Source: Rhodobiaceae bacterium
Lineage (GTDB): Bacteria > Pseudomonadota > Alphaproteobacteria > Rhizobiales > Tepidamorphaceae
Length of the DNA stretch: 64,000 bases
Assembly (NCBI GenBank): GCA_020637985.1
Contig: JACKJK010000007.1
Coordinates: forward strand, 62,001-126,000
Reading direction: 5' to 3'
Shown here: one piece after another, positions 1-9,115 of the stretch
Numbering within the stretch: the stretch's first letter is position 1
Layout of the letters: every line of letters begins with the position of its first letter
Program-made: the position numbers and the translations under genes
The notes under the pieces: model-generated
What the model saw: the letters and a program-made list of their open reading frames with translations, nothing else
Told to the model about the DNA's origin: nothing
The model's database searches: none

Positions 1-34
1 TGTGGCGATTCAAGCGCATCCGCTCCACCGGACC

Positions 35-1846
35 TCACATTGTCAGCACCATGGGCGCGGTCAGCGTGAAGGTCAGCCACAGCAGCAGCACGAGCGGAAC
101 GCCGGCGCGCAGGAAATCGGAAAACCGGTAATGCCCCGGCGCCATGACGAGGAGGTTCGTCTGGTAGCCGATCGGGGTGGCGAAGGAGCAGTTCGCCGCC
201 AGGATCACGGTCATCACGAAGGCATGCGGGTTCAGCCCCAGTTCGAGCGCCGCTGTGACGGCGATTGGGGTGAACAGCACGGCGGTCGCGTTGTTGGACA
301 ACACGTTGGTGAACACGGCGACGAGCAGGAACAGCGCGGACAGGAGGATGACCGGCGGCGCGCCGGAAAACAGGGCGACGATGCGGTGGGCTACGACGGC
401 GGCTCCGCCCGTGGCCTCAAGTGCTGCCGCCATCGCCAGGGCGGCGCCGACGAGCAGGTAGATGCGCCGGTCGACGGCGCGTGCGGCCTGGCGGACATTG
501 AGGCAGCCGGCGAGGATCATCGCCAGTGCGCCGGCGAGCGCGGCAAGGACCAGCGGCAGCAGTTCGGTCGCGGCCAGCGCGACGGTGGTCGCGAAGATGG
601 CGAGCGCCCAGCCGGCGCGGTTGGTGATCGGGATCTCGGTTGCGGACCATTCCAGCAGGATGACGTCGCGATTGAGCCGCAGCCCCGCGATATCCTCCCG
701 GTGGCCGCCAAGCAGCAGCACGTCGCCGGCTTCCAGGCGGATGTTGCCGATGCGCACGCGGGTCATGCGGCTCTGGCGCTGGAAACCGAGCACGAAACAG
801 CCCGTGGTGGCGGAAATGGCGGCCGCATCGACGGAGCGGCCGACGAGGCGGGAGCCGGGCGCGACGACGGCCTCGGCGAGCATCACGTGGTCGCCGCTGA
901 AGGGCAGCGCCTCGTCGTCGGACAGCAGGTCGGGATTGATGAGCTGGCCGCGGCCGCGCAGGGCCTGGGCAAGGACCGTGCGCGTCGCGGCGACAATGAC
1001 GGTATCGCCGGGCGACAGCGTGATGTCCTCGAAGGGTGGGAGGATGTTGCGCGGCCCGCGCTGGATCATCAGCACGGTCATGCCCTTGAGCTGTGCGAAC
1101 AGACCCGCGGCGGAGGTCGCGCCGACCAACGGGTGACCATCGGCCAGCATGATGCGCGCGACGAACTGGCGGCCTGAGGCTTCGCTTCCGGCAACGTCCT
1201 GCACCAGCGTGGCACGCGGCTTCAGCAGGCGCGGCATGACGAACAGCACATAGGCAAGGCCGATGGCGCACAGGGGCAGGGCGGCCGGGGTGATCTCGAA
1301 GAAGCCGAGTGGCGGCAGGCCGAGGTCGCGCGCGACGCCGGCGACGAGCAGGTTGGTCGACGATCCGATCAGCGTCAGCGTGCCGCCGAGGATGGCTGCA
1401 AACGACAGCGGCATCATGAAGCGGCTGGAGGCGATGCGGGCGCGCGAACCGATTGCCGCGAGCACCGGCAGCATGATGACGACGAGCGGGGTGTTGTTCA
1501 TGAAGGCCGACAGGATGCCCGCGGAGACGAGGATCAAGCCGATCGTTGCGCGCGGGCTTGCCGCAGCCTTCACCCCCAGCCGGCGGGTCAGGCCGTCGAC
1601 CGCGCCGGTCTGGTAGAGACCCTGTCCGACCACCAGCAGCGCCAGGATGGTGATGAGCGCGGGGCTGGCGAAGCCGGCGAGAAGCGCTTCCGGGCCAACG
1701 ATGTCGCCTCCAGGCCCCGGCAGCGGTGCGACCTGGAACAGCAGCAGCAGCGCGGTAACTGTGGCAAGGGCCGCGACCTCGATGGCCACCCGCTCCATCG
1801 CGAACGCCACCATGGCGGCCGCGATGATCGCGAAGGTTGCCAGCAT
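35..1846 (-). CDS. SLC13-family permease with internal TrkA-C (RCK_C) domains
   Basis: Predicted inner-membrane anion or dicarboxylate/sulfate-type transporter of the SLC13/ArsB-NhaD superfamily, about 603 aa from the ATG used here. The N-terminal ~200 residues are a run of hydrophobic helices. A soluble middle of about 170 residues carries two regulator-type segments (one around ADGHPLVGATS, one around APGSRLVGRSVD) typical of RCK_C pairs. A second helix bundle follows, with the family-like stretch TNVLSNNATAVLF. A TTG at 1894 in the same frame would add 16 non-hydrophobic residues; I prefer the ATG because the membrane segment begins right after it. The substrate cannot be read from sequence. 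It points the same way as ilvA but is separated by ~110 bp, so co-transcription is uncertain. Confidence 0.85.
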   Translation of the reverse strand: MLATFAIIAAAMVAFAMERVAIEVAALATVTALLLLFQVAPLPGPGGDIVGPEALLAGFASPALITILALLVVGQGLYQTGAVDGLTRRLGVKAAASPRATIGLILVSAGILSAFMNNTPLVVIMLPVLAAIGSRARIASSRFMMPLSFAAILGGTLTLIGSSTNLLVAGVARDLGLPPLGFFEITPAALPLCAIGLAYVLFVMPRLLKPRATLVQDVAGSEASGRQFVARIMLADGHPLVGATSAAGLFAQLKGMTVLMIQRGPRNILPPFEDITLSPGDTVIVAATRTVLAQALRGRGQLINPDLLSDDEALPFSGDHVMLAEAVVAPGSRLVGRSVDAAAISATTGCFVLGFQRQSRMTRVRIGNIRLEAGDVLLLGGHREDIAGLRLNRDVILLEWSATEIPITNRAGWALAIFATTVALAATELLPLVLAALAGALAMILAGCLNVRQAARAVDRRIYLLVGAALAMAAALEATGGAAVVAHRIVALFSGAPPVILLSALFLLVAVFTNVLSNNATAVLFTPIAVTAALELGLNPHAFVMTVILAANCSFATPIGYQTNLLVMAPGHYRFSDFLRAGVPLVLLLWLTFTLTAPMVLTM

Positions 1847-1957
1847 GTGGGGTTCGCTTGCCAATCCCGAGCCTCCGGTCGTTGCCGGAATCAAGCATAC
1901 AGGATTTCGCGCCGAGGCTTGTGCAAACTGCGGCCGCTGGCCCTAAACCGGTTCCTG

Positions 1958-3196
1958 TTATGCAGGATCGGAGCCCAGCACCGGGTCGAGCCGCATCACG
2001 CGCATGCCCTGCGCCATCAGTGCGTCGCGCACGCGTAGCGCGTGGTGCTCGTCGCGGGTCTCGACGGTGAGGTCGACGGTGGCGCCGGTCGCAGGAACGT
2101 TCAGCAGCATGCGCTGGTGCGACACGTCGAGAATGTTGGCGCCGGTCTCGCCGACGATGGTGGCGATGCGCCCGAGGATGCCGGGGCGGTCGCGCACGGT
2201 GACGCGCAACGAGACGATGCGCTGCTGTCGCTCCAGCGCGCGCACGGTGATGGCCGACAACATGCGCGGATCGATGTTGCCGCCGCACAGGATGAGGCCG
2301 ACGCGCCGACCGGTGAACCGGTCGCGGTTGGCCATGAGCGCTGCGAGACCGGCCGCGCCGGCGCCTTCGGCCATCGTCTTCTGGACGGCGAAGAAGGCGT
2401 AAATGGCGGCCTCGATGGCGTCCTCGTCGACGAGGATGACATCGTCGACGAGGGCGCGGGCGATGTCCACGGCAATCGGGGACAGGCGGCGCACGGCAAT
2501 GCCCTCGGCGAGCGTGTCGCCGCCGCAAGTGGCGGTTTCACCGCGCAGCGCGGCATCGAGCGCGGGATAGAAGATCGACTGGACGCCGTGGATCTCGATT
2601 TCCGGCCGCAGCGCATTGGCGGCGGTCGCGACGCCCGAGATCAGCCCGCCGCCGCCGACGGGGACGAGGATCGCGTCGAGGCCGGGCGCGTCGGCCAGCA
2701 TCTCCAGCGCCAGCGTGCCCTGGCCGGCCATCACGGCGAGATCGTCATAGGGGTGCACGACGACCAGCCCGCGCTCGTCGACGAGGCGGTGCATGACTGC
2801 CTCGCAGTCCTGCACGTTCTCGCCTTCCAGCACGATTTCGGCGCCCCAGTTCTCGGTCGCGGCGACCTTGGAGAAGGGCGTGGTCTTCGGCATCACGATG
2901 GTCGCGGCGATGCCGAGGCGTGCGGCATGGCGGGCGACTGCCTGGGCATGGTTGCCGGCCGACATGGCGACGACGCCGCGGGCGCGCTCGCTTTCGTCGA
3001 GCAGCGCGAGCCGGTTGGCCGCGCCGCGTTCCTTGAAGGCGTTGGTGACCTGCAGGTTCTCGTACTTCACGAAGACTTCGGCGCCGGTCAGCATTGACAG
3101 GCGCGGAGCGGGCACGCAGGGCGTGTGCAGGACCGCGCCGGCGATGCGTTCGCGGGCGGCCTCGATGTCGGAAAGGGCGAGTGGGAGCGTGCTCAT
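1958..3196 (-). CDS. ilvA: Threonine ammonia-lyase (threonine dehydratase) with C-terminal ACT domain
   Basis: PLP enzyme deaminating L-threonine to 2-oxobutanoate, the first step towards isoleucine or threonine breakdown. The PLP lysine lies in NAFKERGA near residue 55, the phosphate-binding glycine loop is GGGGLISG, and SAGNHAQ is the family asparagine motif. The C-terminal ~75 residues (RVTVRDRPGILGRIA) form a single ACT-like regulatory domain. At 412 aa it matches the short IlvA/TdcB-with-ACT class rather than the ~510 aa class with two ACT-like repeats. The ATG start is followed directly by the conserved N-terminal helix. Whether it is biosynthetic or catabolic is not decided by the sequence. 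Confidence 0.92.
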   Translation of the reverse strand: MSTLPLALSDIEAARERIAGAVLHTPCVPAPRLSMLTGAEVFVKYENLQVTNAFKERGAANRLALLDESERARGVVAMSAGNHAQAVARHAARLGIAATIVMPKTTPFSKVAATENWGAEIVLEGENVQDCEAVMHRLVDERGLVVVHPYDDLAVMAGQGTLALEMLADAPGLDAILVPVGGGGLISGVATAANALRPEIEIHGVQSIFYPALDAALRGETATCGGDTLAEGIAVRRLSPIAVDIARALVDDVILVDEDAIEAAIYAFFAVQKTMAEGAGAAGLAALMANRDRFTGRRVGLILCGGNIDPRMLSAITVRALERQQRIVSLRVTVRDRPGILGRIATIVGETGANILDVSHQRMLLNVPATGATVDLTVETRDEHHALRVRDALMAQGMRVMRLDPVLGSDPA

Positions 3197-3264
3197 TGCG
3201 TGCCTGCCGGGTCCGGTTTTCGCGCTGCCGGCAGCGCCAAGATCGCGGCCGCCTGCAGCGGAGT

Positions 3265-4308
3265 TCAGATCAGCCCATCCCTGAGCATGCGCGCGGCGCG
3301 CGGGGCGAAATAGGTCAGCACGCCGTCGGCGCCGGCGCGGCGGAAGGCGAGCAGGCTTTCCACCATGGCGCGCTCGCCATCGATCCAGCCGTTCTGCGCG
3401 GCGGCCTGGATCATCGCGTACTCGCCCGACACCTGGTAGGCGAAGGTCGGCAGGCCGAAGGCATCCTTCAGGCGCCAGATGATGTCGAGGTAGGGCATGC
3501 CCGGCTTGACCATGATCATGTCGGCGCCCTCGGCGATGTCGAGCTCGGCCTCCATCAGGGCCTCGGCGCCGTTGGCCGGGTCCATCTGGTAGGTGCGCTT
3601 GTCGCCCACCAGCGTCGCGTTGGTGGCGATCGCGTCGCGGAAGGGGCCGTAGAAGGCAGAGGCGTACTTGGCGCTGTAGGACATGATCTGGGCGTGCTCG
3701 AAGCCGTTGTCGTCAAGCCCTTCGCGGATGGCGCCGACGCGCCCGTCCATCATGTCGGAGGGCGCAATGATGTCGGCGCCGGCGTCGACCTGCACCAGTG
3801 CCTGCTCGACGAGGCGGGCGACGGTCTCGTCGTTGAGGATCGTCGCGCCGGCCATGACGCCGTCGTGGCCGTGCGAGGTGTAGGGGTCGAGCGCGACATC
3901 GGTGACGATGCCGACCTCGGGGGCTGCCTGCTTGATGGCGCGGCAGGCGCGGCAGACGAGGTTCTGCGGGTTGAGTGCCTCGGAGCCGAGTTCGTCGCGC
4001 AGGCCCGCGTCGGTGTTGGGAAACAGCGCGATCGCCGGAATGCCCAGCTTCACGGCTTCCTCGGCGGCCTTCGCGGCGTTGTCGACCGACAGGCGCTCGA
4101 CGCCGGGCATCGAGGTAACCGGTTCGCGCACGTCCACGCCCTCGGTGAGGAACAGCGGCCAGATCAGGTCATTGGCCGACAGGCGCGCCTCGCGCACCAT
4201 GCGGCGGGCCCAGTCGGTGCGCCGGTTGCGGCGCATCCGGCGGCCGCCGGTGATGCGGCTGACATCGGCCTTGTCGGCGGCTGTGCGATTGCGCGACTGC
4301 ATGTTCAT
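3265..4308 (-). CDS. hemB: Porphobilinogen synthase (delta-aminolevulinic acid dehydratase), magnesium-type
   Basis: Condenses two 5-aminolevulinate molecules to porphobilinogen in cytoplasmic tetrapyrrole synthesis. The two active-site lysines are visible in SYSAKYASAFYGPFRDA and IMVKPGMPYLD. The segment where zinc enzymes carry three cysteines reads DVALDPYTSHGHDG, with Ala, Asp and Asp in those places, so this is the Mg-dependent type known from rhizobia. I start at the ATG giving MNMQSRNRTAAD (347 aa); the frame is open further upstream, but those residues are unlike the family. Divergent from the acyl-CoA dehydrogenase at 4494. Confidence 0.95.
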   Translation of the reverse strand: MNMQSRNRTAADKADVSRITGGRRMRRNRRTDWARRMVREARLSANDLIWPLFLTEGVDVREPVTSMPGVERLSVDNAAKAAEEAVKLGIPAIALFPNTDAGLRDELGSEALNPQNLVCRACRAIKQAAPEVGIVTDVALDPYTSHGHDGVMAGATILNDETVARLVEQALVQVDAGADIIAPSDMMDGRVGAIREGLDDNGFEHAQIMSYSAKYASAFYGPFRDAIATNATLVGDKRTYQMDPANGAEALMEAELDIAEGADMIMVKPGMPYLDIIWRLKDAFGLPTFAYQVSGEYAMIQAAAQNGWIDGERAMVESLLAFRRAGADGVLTYFAPRAARMLRDGLI

Positions 4309-4493
4309 CGGACTATCCCTCGGCGATTTCAGGAAAACTTCTAGCAGCGATCGGCGCGCGCGGCCAACGCCGTTTTCCTCCATACGCGATCGGTGCGGTC
4401 CAGCAGGTACAATGCGGGTTTGCGTGTGCGGACGTTGACGCGCCGCCTGCGCGCTTCTAAGCGTGACTGGCAGAAGCAAGCGGGTCGGCGGAC

Positions 4494-5633
4494 ATGGATT
4501 TTTCGCTTTCGGAAGAACAGCAGGCGTTCAAGGACGCGGCGGCAGCCTTCGCGGCGGGCGAGATGGCACCGCACGCGGAGGATTGGGACCGCAACTGCGT
4601 CTTTCCAGTGGAGACCCTGCGCGCGGCAGCAGCGCTGGGTTTCGGCGGCATCTACGTGCGCGAGGACGTTGGCGGTTCGGGACTGGGGCGGCTCGACGCC
4701 GCGGTGATCTTCGAGGAATTGTCGAAGGGCTGCACGTCGACCTCGGCCTACATGTCGATCCACAATATGTCGGCGTGGATGATCGACTCGTTCGGCAGCG
4801 CTGAGTTGCGGCAGCGTTTCCTGCCGGGCCTGACATCCATGCAGACATTTGCATCCTATTGCCTCACCGAACCCGGCGCGGGTTCGGATGCCGCGTCGCT
4901 TGCAACACGCGCGGTGCGCGACGGCGACCACTACGTGCTCAACGGGCAAAAGGCCTTCATTTCCGGCGGCGGCGCATCGGACGTCTATGTCTGCATGGTG
5001 CGCACCGGCGAGGCGGGTCCGCGCGGAATTTCCTGCATCGTCGTCGAGAACGGCACGCCGGGACTGTCCTTCGGTGCGCAGGAGAAGAAGCTCGGCTGGC
5101 ACAGCCAGCCGACGGCAGCCGTCATCTTCGAGGACTGCCGGGTGCCGGCCGCCAATCTCGTGGGATCGGAAGGCGAGGGTTTCAAAATCGCCATGGCGGG
5201 CCTCGATGGCGGGCGCATCAACATCGCCGCGTGTTCGCTGGGAGCGGCGCAGGCGTGTCTTGACAAGGCGGTCGCCTACATGGGCGAGCGCAAGCAGTTC
5301 GGTTCGCAGCTGAGCGGGTTCCAGGCGCTGCGCTTTCGCATCGCCGACATGGCGACGGAACTGGAGGCAGCGCGGCTGATGGTGCACCGGGCGGCGCAGA
5401 AGCTCGACGACAACGCGCCCGACAAGACCGTCGCAGCCGCGAAGGCCAAGCGTTTTGCCACCGACGTCGGCTTCAATGTGGTCAACGAGGCGCTGCAACT
5501 TCACGGTGGCTACGGCTATCTCGCCGACTACGGAGTGGAGCGCTACCTGCGCGACGTGCGCGTGCATCAGATCCTGGAGGGCACGAACGAGGTGATGCGG
5601 CTGATCGTGTCGCGGGACGTGTTCGGCCAATGA
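4494..5633 (+). CDS. Acyl-CoA dehydrogenase, isobutyryl-CoA dehydrogenase-like
   Basis: FAD-dependent acyl-CoA dehydrogenase (379 aa) beginning with the standard FSLSEEQQAFKD helix. Signature stretches are CLTEPGAGSDAAS in the middle domain and the C-terminal HGGYGYLADYGVERYLRDVR followed by ILEGTNEVMR, which includes the likely catalytic glutamate. Substrate is inferred from the neighbours: 3-hydroxyisobutyryl-CoA hydrolase starts within its stop codon (ATGA overlap) and 3-hydroxyisobutyrate dehydrogenase lies downstream, which is the valine branch, so isobutyryl-CoA is the likely substrate. 2-methylbutyryl-CoA or short straight chains remain possible. Confidence 0.9.
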   Translation: MDFSLSEEQQAFKDAAAAFAAGEMAPHAEDWDRNCVFPVETLRAAAALGFGGIYVREDVGGSGLGRLDAAVIFEELSKGCTSTSAYMSIHNMSAWMIDSFGSAELRQRFLPGLTSMQTFASYCLTEPGAGSDAASLATRAVRDGDHYVLNGQKAFISGGGASDVYVCMVRTGEAGPRGISCIVVENGTPGLSFGAQEKKLGWHSQPTAAVIFEDCRVPAANLVGSEGEGFKIAMAGLDGGRINIAACSLGAAQACLDKAVAYMGERKQFGSQLSGFQALRFRIADMATELEAARLMVHRAAQKLDDNAPDKTVAAAKAKRFATDVGFNVVNEALQLHGGYGYLADYGVERYLRDVRVHQILEGTNEVMRLIVSRDVFGQ

Positions 5634-6682
5634 GCGCGACGATCGAGCATGACGAGGTTCTCTTCGCGCGCGAGGGCTGCGCGGGGATCATCACGCTGAA
5701 CCGACCGAAGGCCCTGAACGCGGTCAGTTCGGGAATCGTGCGCGCGATGCGGGCACAGCTGGAGGCCTGGAAGGACGACGCGGGCGTGCGCCACGTCATC
5801 ATCAAGGCGGTGCCGGGGCGGGCGTTCTCGGCCGGCGGCGACGTGCGCCAGCTCTACGACTGGGGCAAGGCGCACGACCCGATGGCGCTAACGTTCTACG
5901 GGTCGGAGTACCAGCTCAACACCTGCATCAAGCACTATCCCAAGCCCTACATCGCGCTGATCGACGGCATCGTCATGGGCGGCGGTGTCGGGGTTTCGGT
6001 GCACGGATCGCACCGGGTCGCCGGTTCGTCGTTCCTGTTCGCCATGCCGGAAACCGGGATCGGGCTGTTTCCCGATGTCGGCGGCACGTATTTCCTGCCG
6101 CGGCTGCCGGGCGAGATGGGGACCTACCTCGGCCTGACCGGTGCGCGGATCGGGGCAGCGGATGCGCTTGCGCTCGGCATCGCCACGCACGCTGTGCCGT
6201 CCGAACGGCTGGCAGCGCTGGAATCGGCGCTGACGAAAACGACGGACATCGACACCTGCATCGCCAACTACGCCAGTCCGCCCGGCGAGCCGAAACTGGC
6301 GCCGATGCGCGTGGCGATCGACCGCTGCTTTTCCGGCGACAGCGTGGAGGACATCGTGGCGCGGCTCCAGGGCGACGCGCAGCAACCGTTCGGTGCCGAC
6401 ACCGCGGCGATCATTGCGGCGAAATCGCCGACGAGCCTGAAGATCACGTTGCGGCAATTGCGCGAAGGCGCGAAGCTCGATTTCCGGGAATGCATGCGGC
6501 TCGAGTATCGTATCGTGAACCGTGTGCTGGAAAATGCCGAGTTTTTCGAAGGCGTGCGTGCCATCATCATCGACAAGGACAACACGCCGCACTGGAACCC
6601 GGCGCGGCTGGAAGATGTCGATGCGGCCGCGATCGAAGCCTATTTCGCGCCGCTGGGGGACAAGGAGCTGGACCTGCCGTGA
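5630..6682 (+). CDS. 3-hydroxyisobutyryl-CoA hydrolase (enoyl-CoA hydratase/isomerase fold)
   Basis: Crotonase-fold thioesterase that releases 3-hydroxyisobutyrate from its CoA ester in valine degradation. At 350 aa it is longer than plain enoyl-CoA hydratases (~260 aa), as expected for the HIBCH group. The oxyanion-hole regions are FSAGGDVRQLYDWG and DGIVMGGGVGVSVHGSHRV, followed by FAMPETGIGLFPDVGGTYFL, which is characteristic of HIBCH. The start overlaps the stop of the upstream dehydrogenase by 4 bp, indicating translational coupling. Confidence 0.92.
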   Translation: MSATIEHDEVLFAREGCAGIITLNRPKALNAVSSGIVRAMRAQLEAWKDDAGVRHVIIKAVPGRAFSAGGDVRQLYDWGKAHDPMALTFYGSEYQLNTCIKHYPKPYIALIDGIVMGGGVGVSVHGSHRVAGSSFLFAMPETGIGLFPDVGGTYFLPRLPGEMGTYLGLTGARIGAADALALGIATHAVPSERLAALESALTKTTDIDTCIANYASPPGEPKLAPMRVAIDRCFSGDSVEDIVARLQGDAQQPFGADTAAIIAAKSPTSLKITLRQLREGAKLDFRECMRLEYRIVNRVLENAEFFEGVRAIIIDKDNTPHWNPARLEDVDAAAIEAYFAPLGDKELDLP

Positions 6683-7116
6683 AGGCGCGCCGCGCATTCC
6701 GATTTTCCGAGGAGCGCCCGCTCGGGCCCGTCGCCATGCTGTGGGCGATGCGGCTGCTGGCGCTCGTCTATCTGTATGACGGGCTGTCTCACTGGGCGAT
6801 CATCCTCGGTGCGGGGGGCGGGCCGGACGGGTTCGAGTCGATGGCGATCCAGTGGCAGGTCGTGACGGTCTATTTCGCCATCCTGATGGTGATCGCCGGC
6901 GTCGGGCTGTGGTTCGCGTCGGGCTGGGGCGTGGCGACGTGGCTGTTCGTCGCGGTGACGGAAATGGTGATGTACATCGGTTTTCCCGACCTGTTCGGCG
7001 AGGACTGGTGGACGGTGGGATTCAACGCGGCGTGCATCATCGTCTATATCGGCTTCGCGCGCTGGGCCGGATCGCCGGAAAACACGATCGCGCGCTACAC
7101 GGTTCCGCAAGATTGA
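6679..7116 (+). CDS. Small membrane protein, DUF6163-like
   Basis: 145 aa protein starting at a GTG that overlaps the stop of the preceding hydrolase gene (GTGA), so it belongs to the same operon. It has about four hydrophobic segments (MLWAMRLLALVYLYDGL; VTVYFAILMVIAGVGLWFA; VATWLFVAVTEMVMYIG; GFNAACIIVYIGFA) and short polar ends. It resembles the uncharacterised DUF6163 family of alphaproteobacterial membrane proteins (family number from memory). No function is known to me. Its place between two valine-degradation enzymes is suggestive but proves nothing. Confidence 0.75.
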   Translation: MKARRAFRFSEERPLGPVAMLWAMRLLALVYLYDGLSHWAIILGAGGGPDGFESMAIQWQVVTVYFAILMVIAGVGLWFASGWGVATWLFVAVTEMVMYIGFPDLFGEDWWTVGFNAACIIVYIGFARWAGSPENTIARYTVPQD

Positions 7117-7176
7117 GATCGGAAAGCCGTCTGCCGCGCGGTTGAACGGAAATGGGCTGGGCCTGGGAGGCACATC

Positions 7177-8076
7177 ATGGCGAAGATCGGTTTCATCGGA
7201 CTGGGCAACATGGGGCTGCCCATGGCGCTCAACCTGCTCAAGGCCGGGCATACGGTGAAGGGCGCCGACCTGAGCGCGGCGCGCATGGCGGACCTTGAAG
7301 CCGCGGGCGGTGCCGCTGCGGGAAGTGCGACGGATGCGGCAAGCGGCGTCGACGCAGTGGTGACGATGCTGCCGTCGGGGCGCGAGGTGGCGATGCTCTA
7401 CCTTGGCGACGGTGGCCTGCTTGCCGCAGCCGACAAGGGCACGCTGTTCATCGATTCCTCCACCATCGATGTGGAAACCGCGCGGAAGGTCGCCGATGCG
7501 GCTGCCGCGGCGGGCCAGAAGATGGTCGATGCGCCGGTTTCCGGCGGCGTTGGCGGCGCGCAGGCGGGGACGCTCACCTTCATGGTCGGCGGGCCGGACG
7601 CGGACTTCGCCGCCGCGAAACCGTTGCTGGACGTGATGGGCAAGACCATCGTGCACGCCGGCGGCGCCGGCAACGGCCAGGCGGCGAAGATCTGCAACAA
7701 CATGCTGCTCGGCATTTCCATGATCGGCGTCTGCGAGGCCTTCGTGCTGGCCGAGAAGCTGGGGCTCGACCACCAGAAGCTGTTCGACATTTCCTCGACC
7801 GCGTCGGGCCAGTGCTGGTCGCTGACCACCTATTGCCCAGTACCCGGGCCGGTGCCGACGTCGCCGGCCAACCGCGACTACCAAGCCGGATTTGCCGCGG
7901 CGATGATGCTGAAGGACCTGAAGCTGTCGCAGGACGCCGCCTCCCACGCGGGCGCCGCGACGCCGCTGGGGGCCGCGGCCTCGCAGGCCTACGGGCTGTT
8001 CGTGGGCGCCGGCAATGGCGGGGTCGATTTCTCCGGCATCATCCGGTTCCTGCGCGGTGCGCAACAGGATGCTTAA
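7177..8076 (+). CDS. mmsB: 3-hydroxyisobutyrate dehydrogenase
   Basis: NAD-dependent oxidation of 3-hydroxyisobutyrate to methylmalonate semialdehyde, a late step of valine degradation. The N-terminal Rossmann motif is GFIGLGNMGLPMA. The substrate motif DAPVSGGVGGAQAGTLTFMVGG and the catalytic-lysine segment GNGQAAKICNNMLL identify the beta-hydroxyacid dehydrogenase family; 299 aa is the usual length. A good Shine-Dalgarno sequence (GGGAGG) precedes the ATG. It completes, with the two enzymes upstream, a three-step valine segment. The next enzyme, methylmalonate-semialdehyde dehydrogenase, is not in the window. Confidence 0.95.
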   Translation: MAKIGFIGLGNMGLPMALNLLKAGHTVKGADLSAARMADLEAAGGAAAGSATDAASGVDAVVTMLPSGREVAMLYLGDGGLLAAADKGTLFIDSSTIDVETARKVADAAAAAGQKMVDAPVSGGVGGAQAGTLTFMVGGPDADFAAAKPLLDVMGKTIVHAGGAGNGQAAKICNNMLLGISMIGVCEAFVLAEKLGLDHQKLFDISSTASGQCWSLTTYCPVPGPVPTSPANRDYQAGFAAAMMLKDLKLSQDAASHAGAATPLGAAASQAYGLFVGAGNGGVDFSGIIRFLRGAQQDA

Positions 8077-8225
8077 GGAAAAGCTACCCGGGGACAGAAA
8101 AAAATAACGGTATTCTGATTCATCGCATTTTAATCGTAAGCCTTAAGCCGACCTTCAGTCCGACCCTCTAGTGTCCTCACCAGAAGCGGGGAAACATCCG
8201 CTCAACAACAGTGAGGCAAAATATT

Positions 8226-8738
8226 ATGGACGCGATGATCGGCGTGGCAGCAAATGCCAACGTCGAGGATTTCGGTGAAGACCTTCGTCCGAAATACCTC
8301 GAAGCGCTTGCACTCATCGAACGGTTGCACCGTCGGCTGCTCGATGTCATCAAGGACGAATTCGACCGCAAGGGGCGCGACGACGTCAACGCGGTACAGG
8401 CGCTGCTGCTCTACAATATCGGCGGCAAGGAACTGACCGCCAGTGAACTGCGGGCGCGCGGCTACTACCTGGGCTCGAACGTTTCCTACAACGTCAAGAA
8501 GCTGGTCGAACTTGGCTACCTGCATCACCAGCGCTCGACGGTGGATCGCCGCACGGTGCGAATCAGCCTGACCGAGAAGGGCAAGGCGGTCCGCGACATT
8601 ATCTCCCAGCTCTACGAGCGGCACATGAAGTCGATCGACACGGTCGGCGGGCTGGGGCACCCGGAATTCGCCGGACTGAACAAGTCGCTGGGCAAGCTCG
8701 AGCGCTTCTGGACCGACCAGATCCTCTACAAGCTTTAG
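8226..8738 (+). CDS. ldtR: MarR-family winged-helix regulator, LdtR type
   Basis: 170 aa DNA-binding regulator. The winged helix is visible in KELTASELRARGYYLGSNVSYNVKKLVELGYLHHQRSTVDRRTVRISLTEKG, with the wing at DRRTVR. The protein and its position next to an L,D-transpeptidase gene match the LdtR/LdtP pair described in Liberibacter and Sinorhizobium, where LdtR controls ldtP and stress tolerance. A GTG five codons upstream is in frame, but GTGAGG there works better as the ribosome binding site for this ATG. The AT-rich 150 bp upstream has a direct repeat TAAGCC/TTAAGCC around 8139-8150 that could be an operator; this is inference. Confidence 0.85.
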   Translation: MDAMIGVAANANVEDFGEDLRPKYLEALALIERLHRRLLDVIKDEFDRKGRDDVNAVQALLLYNIGGKELTASELRARGYYLGSNVSYNVKKLVELGYLHHQRSTVDRRTVRISLTEKGKAVRDIISQLYERHMKSIDTVGGLGHPEFAGLNKSLGKLERFWTDQILYKL

Positions 8739-8767
8739 GTTCCGCAGGCTGGCGATTTCAAACTGAG

Positions 8768-8795
8768 GCGTCCGCGAAAGCAATTTCGCGGACGC
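8768..8795 (+). terminator. Strong hairpin after ldtR, probable terminator
   Basis: A perfect 12-bp inverted repeat (GCGTCCGCGAAA / TTTCGCGGACGC) closes on a GCAA tetraloop 29 bp after the ldtR stop. Only three T residues follow, so intrinsic termination may be partial. The remaining ~260 bp before the ldtP repeat block contains no gene I can support. Confidence 0.6.
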
Positions 8796-9059
8796 TTTCG
8801 CGCGCCCGGTTCGTGGGCGATCGGGCGATATCCGGCGAAATTATCCGGTCTTGCCGCATTGAGGCCACGAAGCGGGGCGAAAGACATTCGAGCTTCAGGC
8901 ATATCACTTGTACTGCGTACCGGGCCAATCGGATTCCGGCGATCGCGTATTTCCTTGAGGCCCGGCGTTCAGGGCCTATATTGGAAACGAGATCTTGAAT
9001 CAGCCGGCGTTGTGGCCCGCGCATACGGCGCCGGGCATGCAGGCGCGGGAATTGCATTT

Positions 9060-9115
9060 CGGCAAGAATGCTGCGGCAAGAATGCTGCGGCGGGAATGAT
9101 GCGGCGGGAATGATG
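9060..9115 (+). repeat. Four tandem 14-bp repeats overlapping the ldtP start region
   Basis: Two copies of CGGCAAGAATGCTG are followed by two copies of CGGCGGGAATGATG, back to back, and the last runs directly into the ATG used for ldtP. Each unit holds a purine-rich stretch and at least one ATG. Because 14 is not a multiple of three, the ATGs fall in different frames: those at 9068, 9110 and 9113 are in frame with ldtP, those at 9082, 9096 and 9099 are not. Confidence 0.9.

Noticed and set aside
417..2528. 703-codon minus-strand frame overlapping the permease and ilvA
   Set aside because: Runs through two real genes in another frame, extreme Arg/His content.
4326..4342. Possible Irr-like site upstream of hemB (TTCAGG...TTCTAG)
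   Set aside because: Several mismatches and wrong spacing between half-sites compared with the suf box.
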